A stretch of 64,000 nt of DNA from Odontesthes bonariensis (lineage: Eukaryota; Chordata; Actinopteri; Atheriniformes; Atherinopsidae). The notes under the pieces were generated by a model that was not told where the DNA came from, made no database searches, and saw nothing but the letters and a program-made list of their open reading frames with translations. The stretch is from positions 5,355,784 through 5,419,783 of the forward strand of contig NC_134526.1 of assembly GCF_027942865.1 (NCBI RefSeq). The letters are read 5' to 3'. Shown here piece after piece: positions 34,467-57,845 of this stretch. The first letter of the stretch is position 1. Each line of letters opens with the position of its first letter. Made by a program: the position numbers and the translations under genes.

Positions 34467-34559
34467 TTAAAAAATAGGGCTGGGCGAGTTATTATCACGT
34501 TAACTAGTCAATTATTTAACGCCGATTAATATTTTATCACGCATTAACACAGTTTTTTT

Positions 34560-34730
34560 TGTGCCTTTAATGGATAGGAAAGTTCAGAGAGACAGGAAGC
34601 AGGGGGCAAAGAGAGGGGGAACGACATGCAGCACAGGGCCGTCCGATGCGGGACTCGAACCAGTTGCAGCGAGGACTGTAGCCTCTGTACATGGGGCGCC
34701 TGCTCAGCCCACTACGCCACGGACCACCCC
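34560..34730 (-). mobile_element. tRNA-derived SINE nested in hAT
   Basis: Minus strand: A box TGGCGTAGTGGG (34708-34719) and B box GGTTCGAGTCC (34651-34661), body ending CCATTAAAGGCAC. Same family as 20365. Confidence 0.85.
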
Positions 34731-34803
34731 TGTTTTATTATTCATTTTATTTTGTAAAAGTCTGTTGCTGTGGAAAAGAAAGTAATCGGCGGATCCACCA
34801 AAC

Positions 34804-35109
34804 ATGGAGAAGGGTACGGAACTTTTACTCTGCCATTTTCATTTTAAAGTTCTTCCAGACGGCGGAGTCAACAGAACCAAAGTCATCTGTAAACACTGCC
34901 AAGTTGAATTGTCTTCTCAGCGTAGTAGTTCCAGTCTAAAATATCACTTAAAGGCAAAACACACAACTGATAGCAGCAAGTCATTCAAGGAAACAGACAG
35001 TGGAGCGAGGCTTCTACATAAAAACTACAGAAAGATGCTGATGTTAAAAGTGTGTTTGCACAACAAATGTTATGGCACTTTCATTCATATGGCAGCACAT
35101 TTAAAATAA
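34804..35109 (+). CDS. BED zinc-finger fragment (hAT-derived), 101 aa
   Basis: The frame MEKGTELLLCHFHFK...KVICKHCQVELSS...LKYHLKAKH has the C-x2-C and paired His of a BED finger, then an undistinguished tail ending AAHLK. It lies inside the hAT element at 34475-35242. It nearly matches 16713-17018. In unit B the ATG has become ATT (56351-56353), so the frame there would have to start later. It is the N-terminal DNA-binding piece of a hAT transposase without its catalytic part. Confidence 0.5.
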   Translation: MEKGTELLLCHFHFKVLPDGGVNRTKVICKHCQVELSSQRSSSSLKYHLKAKHTTDSSKSFKETDSGARLLHKNYRKMLMLKVCLHNKCYGTFIHMAAHLK

Positions 35110-35250
35110 AACTAAATGCTAAAAGCTATACGCTACTTTTGGATTCATTTTTGGATTCTGCGTACAAATGCGATTAATCGTGATTAATCAGGGAAATCAT
35201 GTGATTAATTAGATTAAACATTTTAATCGTTGCCCAGCCCTAGTAAAAAA

Positions 35251-36298
35251 CCTTCATAACTCCAAATAGTTTGTAATTTGTCGATCAAAAACAAAAACAA
35301 AGTTCTGAAAACCTGGTCAGTAACATTGGGACTCTGCCTGGAGAATTTCACCCAGTGAGTGAAAAGTTGTAGAAAAATGTATTTAAAGTGAGAGTTTAAC
35401 AGGATGAAACGAGTTCCTTGTGCTGTGTTTATTATACATCATTTTATCTGCAGATGAAAAAGAAAACATGCAAAAGCAGAACATAGAACCTTTAAATTTA
35501 GTCTTAAAACTCAATTTTATTACTTTGCTTTGAATTTCTTTTTTTTTTGTTGGTTTCTGTTTATTTTATTGCTTTTATTACATTAAAGCTCTTGCATTTC
35601 ATTTAGCAATTTGAGCTACCTTATTTACTTTTGATCCTACAGAAAGTTGATCAGTTGCAGCCGTTTTAAATGTGTTTTTTAAATAAACGACTCGATTGTC
35701 CTCCATTATGTGGCACCACAGTACCGCAGCAGAACCAAACACTGAAAATACGGCAGGACTTTCACTATTTAGTCTATTAAGATGGTCGTGCTTTTTTATC
35801 TCCTCCATCTTGACCTGATATTGACAGAAACAACTGGGTGCACATGCAAATTTCCACTGAGGATGCTGTGTTTAGACTCGATTGGTTCATGTGTTTATCT
35901 CTTGCACTACTTGATTACCGTTCAGTGTAATTTTAGTTTAGATAATTAACTTTTACAAAGTTATTATTACTTTTTACACTGGTGGATCAACTGAGTCATT
36001 ACACCAGAGATTATTAAGAAGCTATACAGATCTTTACACGGACTCAGGACCCAACTCATTTAGATAAGAGGCTCTAATTTAACAATTGGATAAGCCTTAA
36101 TGATGAAAAAATATTTTCAATCATTTTCGTAAAATTTTGTAATTTAATCCCAAACAGGAACATCATTTCCTTTTTATATATACCTTCACATCCCATTTAC
36201 TCTCAACCTAAGGTCACAGGACCATAGCCCTAACCCTAAGCCCCCCCCCTTCTATGCCACAATTTGAAAAATTAATTTGAATAATTTTCTCCCAAAAA
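35251..36298. other. intergenic, unit A
   Basis: No gene recognised. Ends in a TCACAGGACCATAGCCCTAA block similar to the one after the Rex3 remnant (37690-37740), so the LINE lies between two diverged copies of the same short sequence. Confidence 0.5.
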
Positions 36299-37636
36299 CC
36301 GGGACCGGAGGGTGTGTTCCAACTATAGGGGGATCACACTCCTCAGCCTCCCTGGTAAGGTCTATTCGGGGGTACTGGAGAGGAGGATCCGCCGGATAAT
36401 CGAATCTCGGATTCAGGAGGTGCAGTGTGGTTTTCGTCCTGGCCGTGGAACAGTGGACCAGCTCTTCACCCTCGGCAGGATCCTGGAGGGAGCATGGGAG
36501 TTCGCCCAACCGGTCTACATGTGTTTTGTGGACTTGGAGAAGGCGTTCGACCGTGTCCCTCGGGGACTCTTGTGGGGGGTGCTCCGGGAGTATGGAGTGC
36601 CGGACTCCTTGATATGGGCTGTTCGGTCTCTGTATGACCGGTGTCAGAGTTTGGTCCGCATTGCCGGCAGTAAGTCGGACATGTTTCCTGTGAGGGTTGG
36701 ACTCAGGGCTGCCCTTTGTCACTGATTCTGTTCATAATTTTTATGGACAGAATTTCTAGGCGCAGCCAGGGCGTTGAGGGGTCCGTTTTGGCGACCTCAG
36801 AATCGGGTCTCTGCTTTTTGCGGATGATGTGGTTCTGTTAGCGTCGTCGGGCCGTGACCTTCAGCTCTCACTGGAGCGGTTCGCAGCCGAGTGTGAAGCG
36901 GCTGGGATGAGAATCAGCACCTCCAAATCTGAGACCATGGTCTTCGGCCGGAAAAGGGTGGAATGCCCTCTCCGGGTGGGGAATGAGATCCTTCCCTAAG
37001 AGGAGGAGTTCAAGTATCTCGGGGTCTTGTTCACGAGTGAGGGACGAATGGAGCAGGAGATTGACAGACGGATCGGTGCGGCGTCTGCAGTGATGCGGGC
37101 TCTGCACCGGCCCGTCGTGGTGAAGAAGGAGCTGAGCCAGAAGGCGAAGCTCTCGATTTACCGGTCAATCTATGTTCCTACCCTCACCTATGGTCACGAG
37201 CTGTGGGTAGTGACCGAAAGAACGAGATCGCGAATACAAGTGGCCAAAATGAGTTTCCTCCGCAGGGTGTCTGGGCTCTCCCTTAGAGATAGGGTGAGAA
37301 GCTCGGTCATCCGGGAGGGGCTCAGAGTAGAACCGCTGCTCCTCCGCATCGAGAGGAGTCAGATGAGGTGGCTCGGGCATCTGGTTAGGATGCCTCCTGG
37401 ACGCCTCCCCGGTGAGGTTTTCCGGGCCCGTCCCACTGGGAGGAGGCCCCGAGGAAGACCCAGGACACGTTGGAGAGACTATGTTTCTCGGCTGGCCTGG
37501 GAACGCCTCGGGGTCCCCCCAGAAGAGCTGGAGGAAGTGGCCGGGGACAGGGACGTCTGGGTCTCTCTGCTCAAGCTGCTGCCCCCGCGACCCGATTCCC
37601 GGACCAGCGGAAGATAATGGTGGATGGATGGATGGA
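36299..37636 (+). pseudogene. Rex3-type LINE remnant, unit A
   Basis: 5'-truncated non-LTR retrotransposon of the RTE clade, Rex3 type. The first frame (36312-36725) carries NYRGITLLSLPGKVY, QCGFRPGRGTVDQL and CFVDLEKAFDRVPRG of the reverse transcriptase, then shifts frame where RQGCPLSP is expected. FADD, the polymerase active site, is at 36817-36828 in another frame. A TAA interrupts at 36997-36999. The C-terminal part (37027-37617) is open. The end GGATGGATGGATGG is the GATG-type 3' tail of Rex3. It cannot move by itself. All lesions are shared with 57846-59183. Confidence 0.85.
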
Positions 37637-37714
37637 AACTTGTTTACCCTAAATTAGACCACCATACTTTTCAATTTTACACCTTCCCCTTCCACTTACC
37701 CAAAGCCTAAGATC

Positions 37715-37778
37715 ACAGAACCAGAGCCCTAACCCTAAGTCCACCTTAGGGTTAGGGTGGACTTAGGGTTATATATAT
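37715..37778. repeat. telomere-like TTAGGG palindrome
   Basis: CCCTAACCCTAAGTCCACC is followed by TTAGGGTTAGGG and TGGACTTAGGGTTA. This makes inverted arms CCCTAAGTCCACC / GGTGGACTTAGGG around a TTAGGGTTAG loop. It has only two hexamers per strand, so it is an interstitial motif, not a telomere. Confidence 0.7.
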
Positions 37779-38006
37779 ATGTCTATCACACCCACATTCA
37801 ACACATCTCAAATGGCACAAAGTTTGAAAACTATGCCAGTACACGCAGCAATTACCAGCCAGATCACGAGTTGTAGCGTGCACCCGCCTTGGCTTCTATC
37901 CCAAACTCCATGGCAGCTAATAAGTTGCATGGGAGGGGAGCCACTGAGTAAATACTCACAAACCTAACCTGTTTCAGAGCATGTTGCAGCCTCATCGTTA
38001 CCATGG

Positions 38007-38690
38007 CAGAGGTGGCAGCCAAAAACTGTACTCAAGTAAAAGTAAAAAGTAGTCATCCAAATAATTACTTGAGTAAGAGTAAAAAAAAGTGCTCGGTGAA
38101 AAAACTACTCAAGTACTGAGTAACTGTTGAGTAACGTCTGATTTATTTGTTAACACAAGCATTCAATCAGACAGACAAAAAGACTAAATAATCATCTTTA
38201 GGCAAATTAGAGTTCATCCAACTGATAAAATAAATTAAAATGAAATAATCAATTACAAAATAGCTTAAATTAAAATAATCCAGGTAAATTCAGGTACTTC
38301 AATAAAAAATTAAAGAGACTTAGGAAATGTTTAAAACATATGTAACCCATAACATTCACCTATCCATGGGGGAAAAAACGAGTTTAGGAAACTTAGCGCT
38401 ACATGTTTCCTCAAGTTAGATGTTGAGTTTCTGCTGAAATGTGCGTTTGTTTTGGTTGACACAGAAGACACATAATGTAGCTGCTGTTTCTCACTCTTTG
38501 TAAGGTAAACATGCTTTCAGTATGAGGCCTCGTCTGCGTCTTCATTTCCCACCGTTGGTTCTGACATTTTTCATCTGTTTCTTTGTTTGTTTGCTACGAC
38601 TGCTAATGCTAAAGCTAACCCGTCCCGCGAGATTGAGTATGGTCACGTGACCAGACTGCACGGCTACGTCTGATTGGTGAAACACAGTTA
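38007..38690. mobile_element. CAGAGGTGG hAT-like element, 5' part
   Basis: Starts CAGAGGTGGCAGCC, passes through the block also at 5325-5500, and from 38398 matches window positions 1-290. Truncated after AAACACAGTTA. Counterpart in unit B: 59554-60257. Confidence 0.6.
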
Positions 38691-40361
<1,671 letters not shown>

Positions 40362-41013
40362 CTATCTCGCGGCAGCTTCACGGTGGATGAACAAACCACA
40401 CCTTTTAAAACCTACATTTCAGTGGAAAACCAGCTGACATCTTATCTCTGGTCTTCTCTCGTCGGGTTCAGAGTGTTTTTCTTCTTGTCGTGGATCAAAG
40501 CCAGAATTCCTTTGCACTCCTGTTTACCTGCATTTCCATCACTAATCTTTAATTATCACTCACTTATTACGCTTCCTTGTTGAAGTTCAACCTGCAGAGC
40601 CAGTTTGGCTCAACATGAAACAATAGAGACGCCTATAAAAAAATCCTCTGAACCTTTACCTGGAGCCTGGGTTTGAGATGGTTTTCGTGGCCTTGAAGAA
40701 TATCTGCGTTAAACTCTGCAAAGAGACTCAGCTAATCAGTTTAGTTCAGTTCAGTTCAGTTCAGTCCCTGATATAATAATTAATAATTATATTAATTATA
40801 ATAATTATTGCCCCTCCAGGGGAAATTTGATTTGCAGAGTACAGTGCAACCAAACTTGATTTGAACAATCCTAAACGAAGTAAGAGTATAAATATCAGAG
40901 AGTATAATAAAGTGTATAAAAGATAAAAGATGCCACAAGAACAGTGCATTTAAAGGGACAGTTCGCCTCTTTTGACATGAAGCTGTATGACATCCCATAT
41001 TAGCAACATCATT

Positions 41014-41382
41014 TGTCCTTCCTCTGTTCGGTTTAGCTTTAGTCCATAATGTCTTTCTGCATCTGGGTCCTCAGCTGTTTTTATAACCGTTGCTAGTTTG
41101 ATTTATTCTGTGCTCCAAGTTCTTTAGGTTAGAGAGAACAGATCCCGGCTGAATAAAGCAGAGAAAATGCGTTTTAAAAAGACACAAATGTTCATAGGGA
41201 ACAGAAATGCTGCAGAAAATGAGCAGCTTGAAAGGTGAAAGATGTTTGTTTTAGGGAGGAACCGGGAGGTGTTGGGCGTGTCATGGACAGGTGACTGTCG
41301 GAGCTGATGGAGGTGTGACTGCATCACATAAAAGGTATAAATGCTTGAGCTGGAGCTGATCTGAAGAAGTTATCTGACAGTT
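41014..41382 (+). promoter_or_regulatory. protease copy B promoter region
   Basis: Near-identical to 20960-21341. TATAAA at 41336-41341, 42 bases before the ATG. Immediately upstream is the truncated TTAA-MITE (40950-41014), absent from this spot in unit A. Confidence 0.75.
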
Positions 41383-51101
<9,719 letters not shown>

Positions 51102-52456
51102 AGGAGTCCAGTTTAATCTAATTTACATGATGTGTCAGGCACAAATGAATGTAAAAATATACTTAAATTTGCCACTTTATCGGCATAAACCCAACTGACT
51201 CACAGAGCACGAGGAATCAGCCACTCAGGGCTCCAGCTGTATATGTGCCAATAATCTTCTGGGCCTCTATTGAAGCCTGGTTATCGATGCATATAAATGA
51301 TGATGGGGTCATCCACAAGATCCTTTGATTTCTCTGCTTATTTTAGTGTTTTATTTTTCTATTCTGACCGTATCCTCCAGCCAGCTTCATCACTGTATCT
51401 GTAATGTGGTCAGCACTTTATTTTAGGGGTGTGAAAATGAAGAATTCTTAAAGCTGCACTTGAACGCATCACTTTGGCATTCCAACATTTTATAGTATGT
51501 TTACCAAATCTGTACTGGGCTGAAATATGTTTAAAATATGTCATTTTTGTCAAATGAAGACTATTTAACATCCATTTTAAGAAGAACGATTTGATAAACA
51601 AAGCGTTACTTTACAGTCAGTGGATTTGGAGCATCGTATTTTAGATGTTTCAGGAATGTGGTGTGAATGTTTGAAGTATATTTTGAAGTATATTTTCTAT
51701 CTGAAATTCATAGCACTTAATGTTCATCGTCGGTATTTGCACTGAAAATGATAATGATCAATCTGCACCATAATCAGCAGTAATAAAAGTATCTAATCTT
51801 TTATTAAACCAAAGAGTCTTCCAAGGGGAACATTGATATTGTGTAGTTGTCTTCTTGCTGTATTGACCTTCCTGACCAACATTTTCTGTTGTGCTGTAAT
51901 GGTGCAGCGATGATTAGATGTTGTTTACATTAATACCTATGAAATATAACTGTGTCCAATGTTAAATGAATAACTTCCACTTGTGCTGTTGCGCAGGGCT
52001 TTGAGAGTCACTTCTTCTTCCTGACGTGCTGACGTTTCCGCAGTAAGACGTATTCTGACATCACTTCCTGTTACCACATTTGTTTTCTGTTGGACTCTTC
52101 TTGGATTCCTAAATCTCACTATTTTCATTCTTATAATGACACATTTCACATTGTAAACTCCATCACAGACTTCTTGTTCTGTTCTCGGACACATTTCTAG
52201 AGATCTCTGGTGTTCGACAGGTTTTCACTTTTTGTCCAGAGTTCACTAGCTTCACATGGCCACCAGCTCTCTCTCTCTCTCTCTCTATCCATATCCTGTT
52301 TTCACTGTTTCGTGTGTCAGCTGTTTAGTTACTGCACTGCCTCCTATAGCGATAATGGTAAATGTAACAAATGTAGTCTGTCTTTGTTTTAGCCCACAGA
52401 GCACCGAGGGTAAACATTCTATTCATGGTGATAGGAAAAGGATTGAACGAAGCTTG
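51102..52456 (+). other. copy B 3' UTR and flank
   Basis: AATAAA at 51782-51787 is the first canonical polyadenylation hexamer I see after the stop (about 680 bases). A (CT)n run is at 52267-52284. No further gene recognised. Confidence 0.5.
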
Positions 52457-53083
52457 TGGGGTCACATGGCATTGAAAGGATCAGATTATTGGCTAAATGA
52501 CAATAAGACTGAGTTATAAGGGTAATTCTCCTTGGATATATGGCGGTGAATGAATGGGATCAGAGGCACAAAGCGTGTCATACCCCGGTATGATAGGTGG
52601 CGCTGTACCCATTCCAGCTGTTGCTAATAGAGCCACTTCCTGTTGACCTCTTCACCACCAACAACAACAACAAACTCAGTCATTGGAGAAAGATGGAGAA
52701 CGCAGAGCCAGATGAAGCTACGTCCCTCTACATTTGGTCTGTGATGAGCTGCTTGTTGCACAAACTCGATGCCCAACGGAGCATTCTCCATCGCGTTGTT
52801 TGTTTCTTTCTGACGGCGACAACAACAGGAATATCGTCTCCTTTGACTTCCGGGTCACGACCCCGGGAAAACATCTGGAGCATGCGCAGAACGCAAAGTC
52901 TGATTCACCACGAGCTTCAGCGTCTACAAGCAGGTTTAGAGTGACTTTCAACCCGGTTATCTCGGGGTCTGAATCCGATCCGATCCAATTCTTAGTCCGA
53001 TTAAGGTGTCTACATGCACTTAATAACTCAGTCTGATTGGAATTTAGCCAATAATCCGATCCTTTCAGTGCCATGTGACCCCA
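52457..53083. mobile_element. DNA transposon remnant, unit B copy
   Basis: TGGGGTCACATGG ends as at 31023-31534, with about 115 bp more interior (around 52525-52645). Confidence 0.6.
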
Positions 53084-53514
53084 CTGAGTCATTTAATAAG
53101 GAATAAAACCCCTTTAAATTAGTTGTTTTTAGTGTGAGTTGCCACACCACCTGTGATGAACAAAGCCATCTGATTGGGATGAAGTGTAAAGGAAAGGACG
53201 CCTCATATCTGCAGATGTATTTAAGATATTTATGTTGACATGAATTTAAAGGAGTCATGTTGATCATGACACAAGTCCAGAGACTCTCTTAACAGTAGTT
53301 TAGAGCGTTTACCCTCTCACTGACTTGTTTAATTGGCTGCCGCTCCTGTTGGAACATAGCCCAGATTCTACCTGATGATAAGTATTACGCTTTCACATTG
53401 TAACTGAAAGCAGCCGGCATCCAGAGCTTGTTTTTTTTGTGTATTCATTCGAGCTCGTCCACATATGGGAGAATTAAACCAACAAAGGGAAGTGATGAAA
53501 GCAACATTTATACT

Positions 53515-54757
53515 GCTCTTACCAAGGCTGGATTAACTCTATGGGCCTGCGGCACAATGCCCAGGGGCACCAACCATTTACAGCCAGTGGGGGGCACCAC
53601 ACGACAAACTTTAAAAATATTTTTTTCATGAATGTTTGTACACTTAAAATGGTTACACTTGACATAAATATTCATACAAAATTCATTATTAAAACTAATG
53701 TGATAAGAACAGCAACGATATATATCATAATTCTGAGCAATAGTGGCCTAATGTGAACATTAACCCCCCTCCCTCAACCTGTCAGTTGAGCCAGTCCACC
53801 TATGGTGAAATGTATCTATTTTTTAAAAAACGCGGTAAAAATAAAAAAAAATGGATAGACATCAATTGAGTGGTTGTGCGAAGAGAAAAATAAAAAAAAA
53901 TGAAAGACTCCATAACAGCAACAGGGCCTAGGCCATAACTTATGGTGCTCTGGGACGGCTGTGGCAATGACGTCCCCTGGATAATAGGAGTGTTGTTAGT
54001 GCTGCATAGGTGGATGCTCTTTGAATTGATAATATATTTCAATATAGACAAATGCTCTTCAAATTGATACACATTTTGAATCTTTACATTTTAATATATG
54101 GATGCTGTTTGGATTGATAGTAAATTGAATTGATTGGTTTTAAATGGAGATATTTGAATAATCCTACATACTGTATATAGATGGATGCTGCTTTAATTGT
54201 TACTGATTTTGAATGAATACGTTTGAAAATGTAGCCTAGATGATTACTGTTATGTTGCTTCCTTATAGTGTAAGTAAACTATTTTGCCCGAGACACAACA
54301 GGGAGGACATGTTGCTGGTTCAGTCCTTTTATTCTGCTGTAGAACTCGTGGTTACAAAGTATGCCCCAGTGGCGGTCTGCCATCTACTGGTGATAATTGA
54401 TATGTCTATGTTCATACAGGACAGATACCTTTTGAATTTATGCACATATGTAAATAATTGTACATCTGAATATGCTGTACTGGATGTTATTTGAATTTAT
54501 ATTTCGAATTTTCAATTCATTTCAATATGCCTATCCTTGGTTGTTTTCAGTGCATTTGATGGGCTGGTGTAGCCTACTTAGTAAAATTTCAATGAGGAAG
54601 AAAGACACTTTTTATGTGTACTCTTGCTTATGTACATGCTACTATTTCAGCAAAGGTCAAAGTTTGTGAGTGCAGTAGGTTACTGAAGGCGCGCGCAAGG
54701 TGTGGGGGGGGTACACTTGAGGTTTACACATTGACTTAATACGGCCCTGGCTCTTAC
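53515..54757. mobile_element. hAT element, unit B copy
   Basis: Counterpart of 31966-33198 with the same GCTCTTAC on both sides (53515-53522 and 54750-54757). Confidence 0.85.
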
Positions 54758-56012
54758 GTACGAGGCAGCACCAGTTTCTGTTGCGGTTACCATGTTTCAG
54801 ATAGAAAAGAAGCTAAAAAAGATGCAAAGTGGAGTCTGAAAGCAAGATACAGATAATCTGAGGGGGGGGGGGGGAGTGTAATTAACCATCATCCTGATCA
54901 CATGTATCACACACACACACAGCTGGAGTAAACTTCCTCCTCCTTTTATCTCCCCGGAGGTAAAACTGGCGCTGGTTACAGGAACGTGAACCTCCAAATG
55001 CATCGAACAACCTCACAGCTAACAATGCTAAAACAGTTTCTCTACATAGTAATAAAACCAGGTGGGCACATCAGCATAAGTTATCACTGGAATCATCAAC
55101 CAAAAGACTCGACTTCAACTGGCAACATCACAAGAGATTAACCACTAAACTGTTGCAGAATTTGATATAAATCAGCAACATGATGGATAAAATGATGTAA
55201 GTACTGCTGATGATTAAATGCTCAAGTATGGAAAAACATTCCACCAAAATCAGCAGCTCCTCACCAGGGTTACTTATGTCTGTTTGTTCGTTGGCGAGGA
55301 CGAGTTACGGTGTGTTTACGGACCTTAGCTGTCGTCAACAGCTGGACATCTGCTGTGTGATTTAATGCAGTAACACAGACATAATGAAGCTGTTCCTGCA
55401 GTCAGACCAACAACCCTCCAGCTTTATATATAGATACAGATAGTTCCTCTGTTGTTCCCAGAGGGAAACAGGTTAGCATGTAGCTGTAAGCTAGCAGCAG
55501 ATGCTAGCAAACAATGTGACCTGATGAGAACCAAAGGGGTGTTTTGTTTTTGGACTTCTGTGCTCGTCATGGATTATCCATTAATGTTAATTCATCAATT
55601 ATGTTTGTGTCATCTGGTTTCACCAGACTTTAATGTTTTCCTTCTTGTTTTTGGAGCACGGCCAAAATTCCTTTGCACTACCTGCATTTCCATCACTAAT
55701 CTTTAATTATCACTCTTCAACCTGCAGATCCATTTTACCTTCGCATGGAACAATGTTTAACTTAGAACAATAGAGATGCCTCTAAAAATGCCCTTAACCA
55801 TTATGTCATGCATGACATTATAGTCTGGACATGTGTTAAAGTCTGAAAAACCTTCATTGTTGCTCTCTAGATCTTGAAGAATGTCTACATGAGCTCATCG
55901 TCACCAGTCTCTCAACACTGATATCAATCTAGGTTTGGATGTTCAGTAAAATGGGCAGACTTGATACCAGAGAACCAATCACAAACAAGAACAAACTGTG
56001 ATTCTGAATAAA
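54758..56012. other. intergenic, unit B
   Basis: Counterpart of 33199-34466. No gene; poly-G and CA runs only. Confidence 0.5.
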
Positions 56013-56797
56013 TTAAAAAATAGGGCTGGGCGAGTTATTATCACGTTAACTAGTCAATTATTTAACGCCGATTAATATTTTATCACGCATTAACACAGTT
56101 TTTTTTGTGCCTTTAATGGATAGGAAAGTTCAGAGAGACAGGAAGCAGGGGGCAAAGAGAGGGGGAACGACATGCAGCACAGGGCCGTCCGATGCGGGAC
56201 TCGAACCAGTTGCAGCGAGGACTGTAGCCTCTGTACATGGGGCGCCTGCTCAGCCCACTACGCCACGGACCACCCCTGTTTTATTATTTATTTTATTATT
56301 GTAAAAGTCTGTTGCTGTGGAAAAGAAAGTAATCGGCGGATCCACCAAACATTGAGAAGGGTACGGAACTTTTACTCGGCCATTTTCATTTTAAAGTTCT
56401 TCCAGACGGCGGAGTCGACAGAACCAAAGTCATCTGTAAACACTGCCAAGTTGAATTGTCTTCTCAGCGTAGTAGTTCCAGTCTAAAATATCACTTAAAG
56501 GCAAAACACACAACTGATAGCAGCAAGTCATTCAAGGAAACAGACAGTGGAGCGAGGCTTCTACATAAAAACTACAGAAAGATGCTGATGTTAAAAGTGT
56601 GTTTGCACAACAAATGTTATGGCACTTTCATTCATATGGCAGCACATTTAAAATAAAACTAAATGCTAAAAGCTATACGCTACTTTTGGATTCATTTTTG
56701 GATTCTGCGTACAAATGCGATTAATCGTGATTAATCAGGGAAATCATGTGATTAATTAGATTAAACATTTTAATCGTTGCCCAGCCCTAGTAAAAAA
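56013..56797 (+). mobile_element. BED-finger hAT element, unit B copy
   Basis: TAGGGCTGGGCGAG (56021) to GCCCAGCCCTA (56789), flanks TTAAAAAA and GTAAAAAA. The SINE lies at 56107-56277. The BED frame has lost its ATG (ATT at 56351) and is otherwise open to 56656. Confidence 0.85.
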
Positions 56798-57845
56798 CCT
56801 TCATAACTCCAAATAGTTTGTAATTTGTCGATCAAAAACAAAAACAAAGTTCTGAAAACCTGGTCAGTAACATTGGGACTCTGCCTGGAGAATTTCACCC
56901 AGTGAGTGAAAAGTTGTAGAAAAATGTATTTAAAGTGAGAGTTTAACAGGATGAAACGAGTTCCTTGTGCTGTGTTTATTATACATCATTTTATCTGCAA
57001 ATGAAAAAGAAAACATGCAAAAGCAGAACATAGAACCTTTAAATTTAGTCTTAAAACTCAATTTTATTACTTTGCTTTGAATTTCTTTTTTTTTTGTTGG
57101 TTTCTGTTTATTTTATTGCTTTTATTACATTAAAGCTCTTGCATTTCATTTAGCAATTTGAGCTACCTTATTTACTTTTCATCCTACAGAAAGTTGATCA
57201 GTTGCAGCCGTTTTAAATGTGTTTTTTAAATAAACGACTCGATTGTCCTCCATTATGTGGCACCACAGTACCGCAACAGAACCAAACACTGAAAATACGG
57301 CAGGACTTTCACTATTTAGTCTATTAAGATGGTCGTGCTTTTTTATCTCCTCCATCTTGACCTGATATTGACAGAAACAACTGGGTGCACATGCAAATTT
57401 CCACTGAGGATGCTGTGTTTAGACTCGATTGGTTCATGTGTTTATCTCTTGCACTACTTGATTACCGTTCAGTGTAATTTTAGTTTAGATAATTAACTTT
57501 TACAAAGTTATTATTACTTTTTACACTGGTGGATCAACTGAGTCATTACACCAGAGATTATTAAGAAGCTATACAGATCTTTACACGGACTCAGGACCCA
57601 ACTCATTTAGATAAGAGGCTCTAATTTAACAATTGGATAAGCCTTAATGATGAAAAAATATTTTCAATCATTTTCGTAAAATTTTGTAATTTAATCCCAA
57701 ACAGGAACATCATTTCCTTTTTATATATACCTTCACATCCCATTTACTCTCAACCTAAGGTCACAGGACCATAGCCCTAACCCTAAGCCCCCCCCCTTCT
57801 ATGCCACAATTTGAAAAATTAATTTGAATAATTTTCTCCCAAAAA
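56798..57845. other. intergenic, unit B
   Basis: Counterpart of 35251-36298; no gene recognised. Confidence 0.5.

Larger units (their letters stand above)
34467..35250 (+). mobile_element. BED-finger hAT element, complete ends, nested SINE
   Basis: Ends TAGGGCTGGGCGAG (34475) and GTTGCCCAGCCCTA (to 35242) are inverted repeats. Flanks TTAAAAAA and GTAAAAAA match at 7 of 8. The 768-bp body carries a SINE near the left end and a 101-codon BED-finger frame, but no transposase domain. Confidence 0.85.

Noticed and set aside
34651-34719. A possible tRNA gene on the minus strand
   Set aside because: A and B boxes are present, but the sequence does not fold to a full cloverleaf with a normal anticodon arm by eye, lies in a repeated 170-bp unit with a SINE body, and is copied at 20365 and 56107.
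37027-37617. A 196-codon open frame that might be a host gene
   Set aside because: It is the C-terminal part of the Rex3-type polymerase, downstream of a frameshift and a TAA, ending in the GATG tail.
37715-37778. A chromosome end or true telomere
   Set aside because: There are only two TTAGGG hexamers per strand, arranged as a palindrome and repeated in the next unit, with ordinary sequence on both sides.
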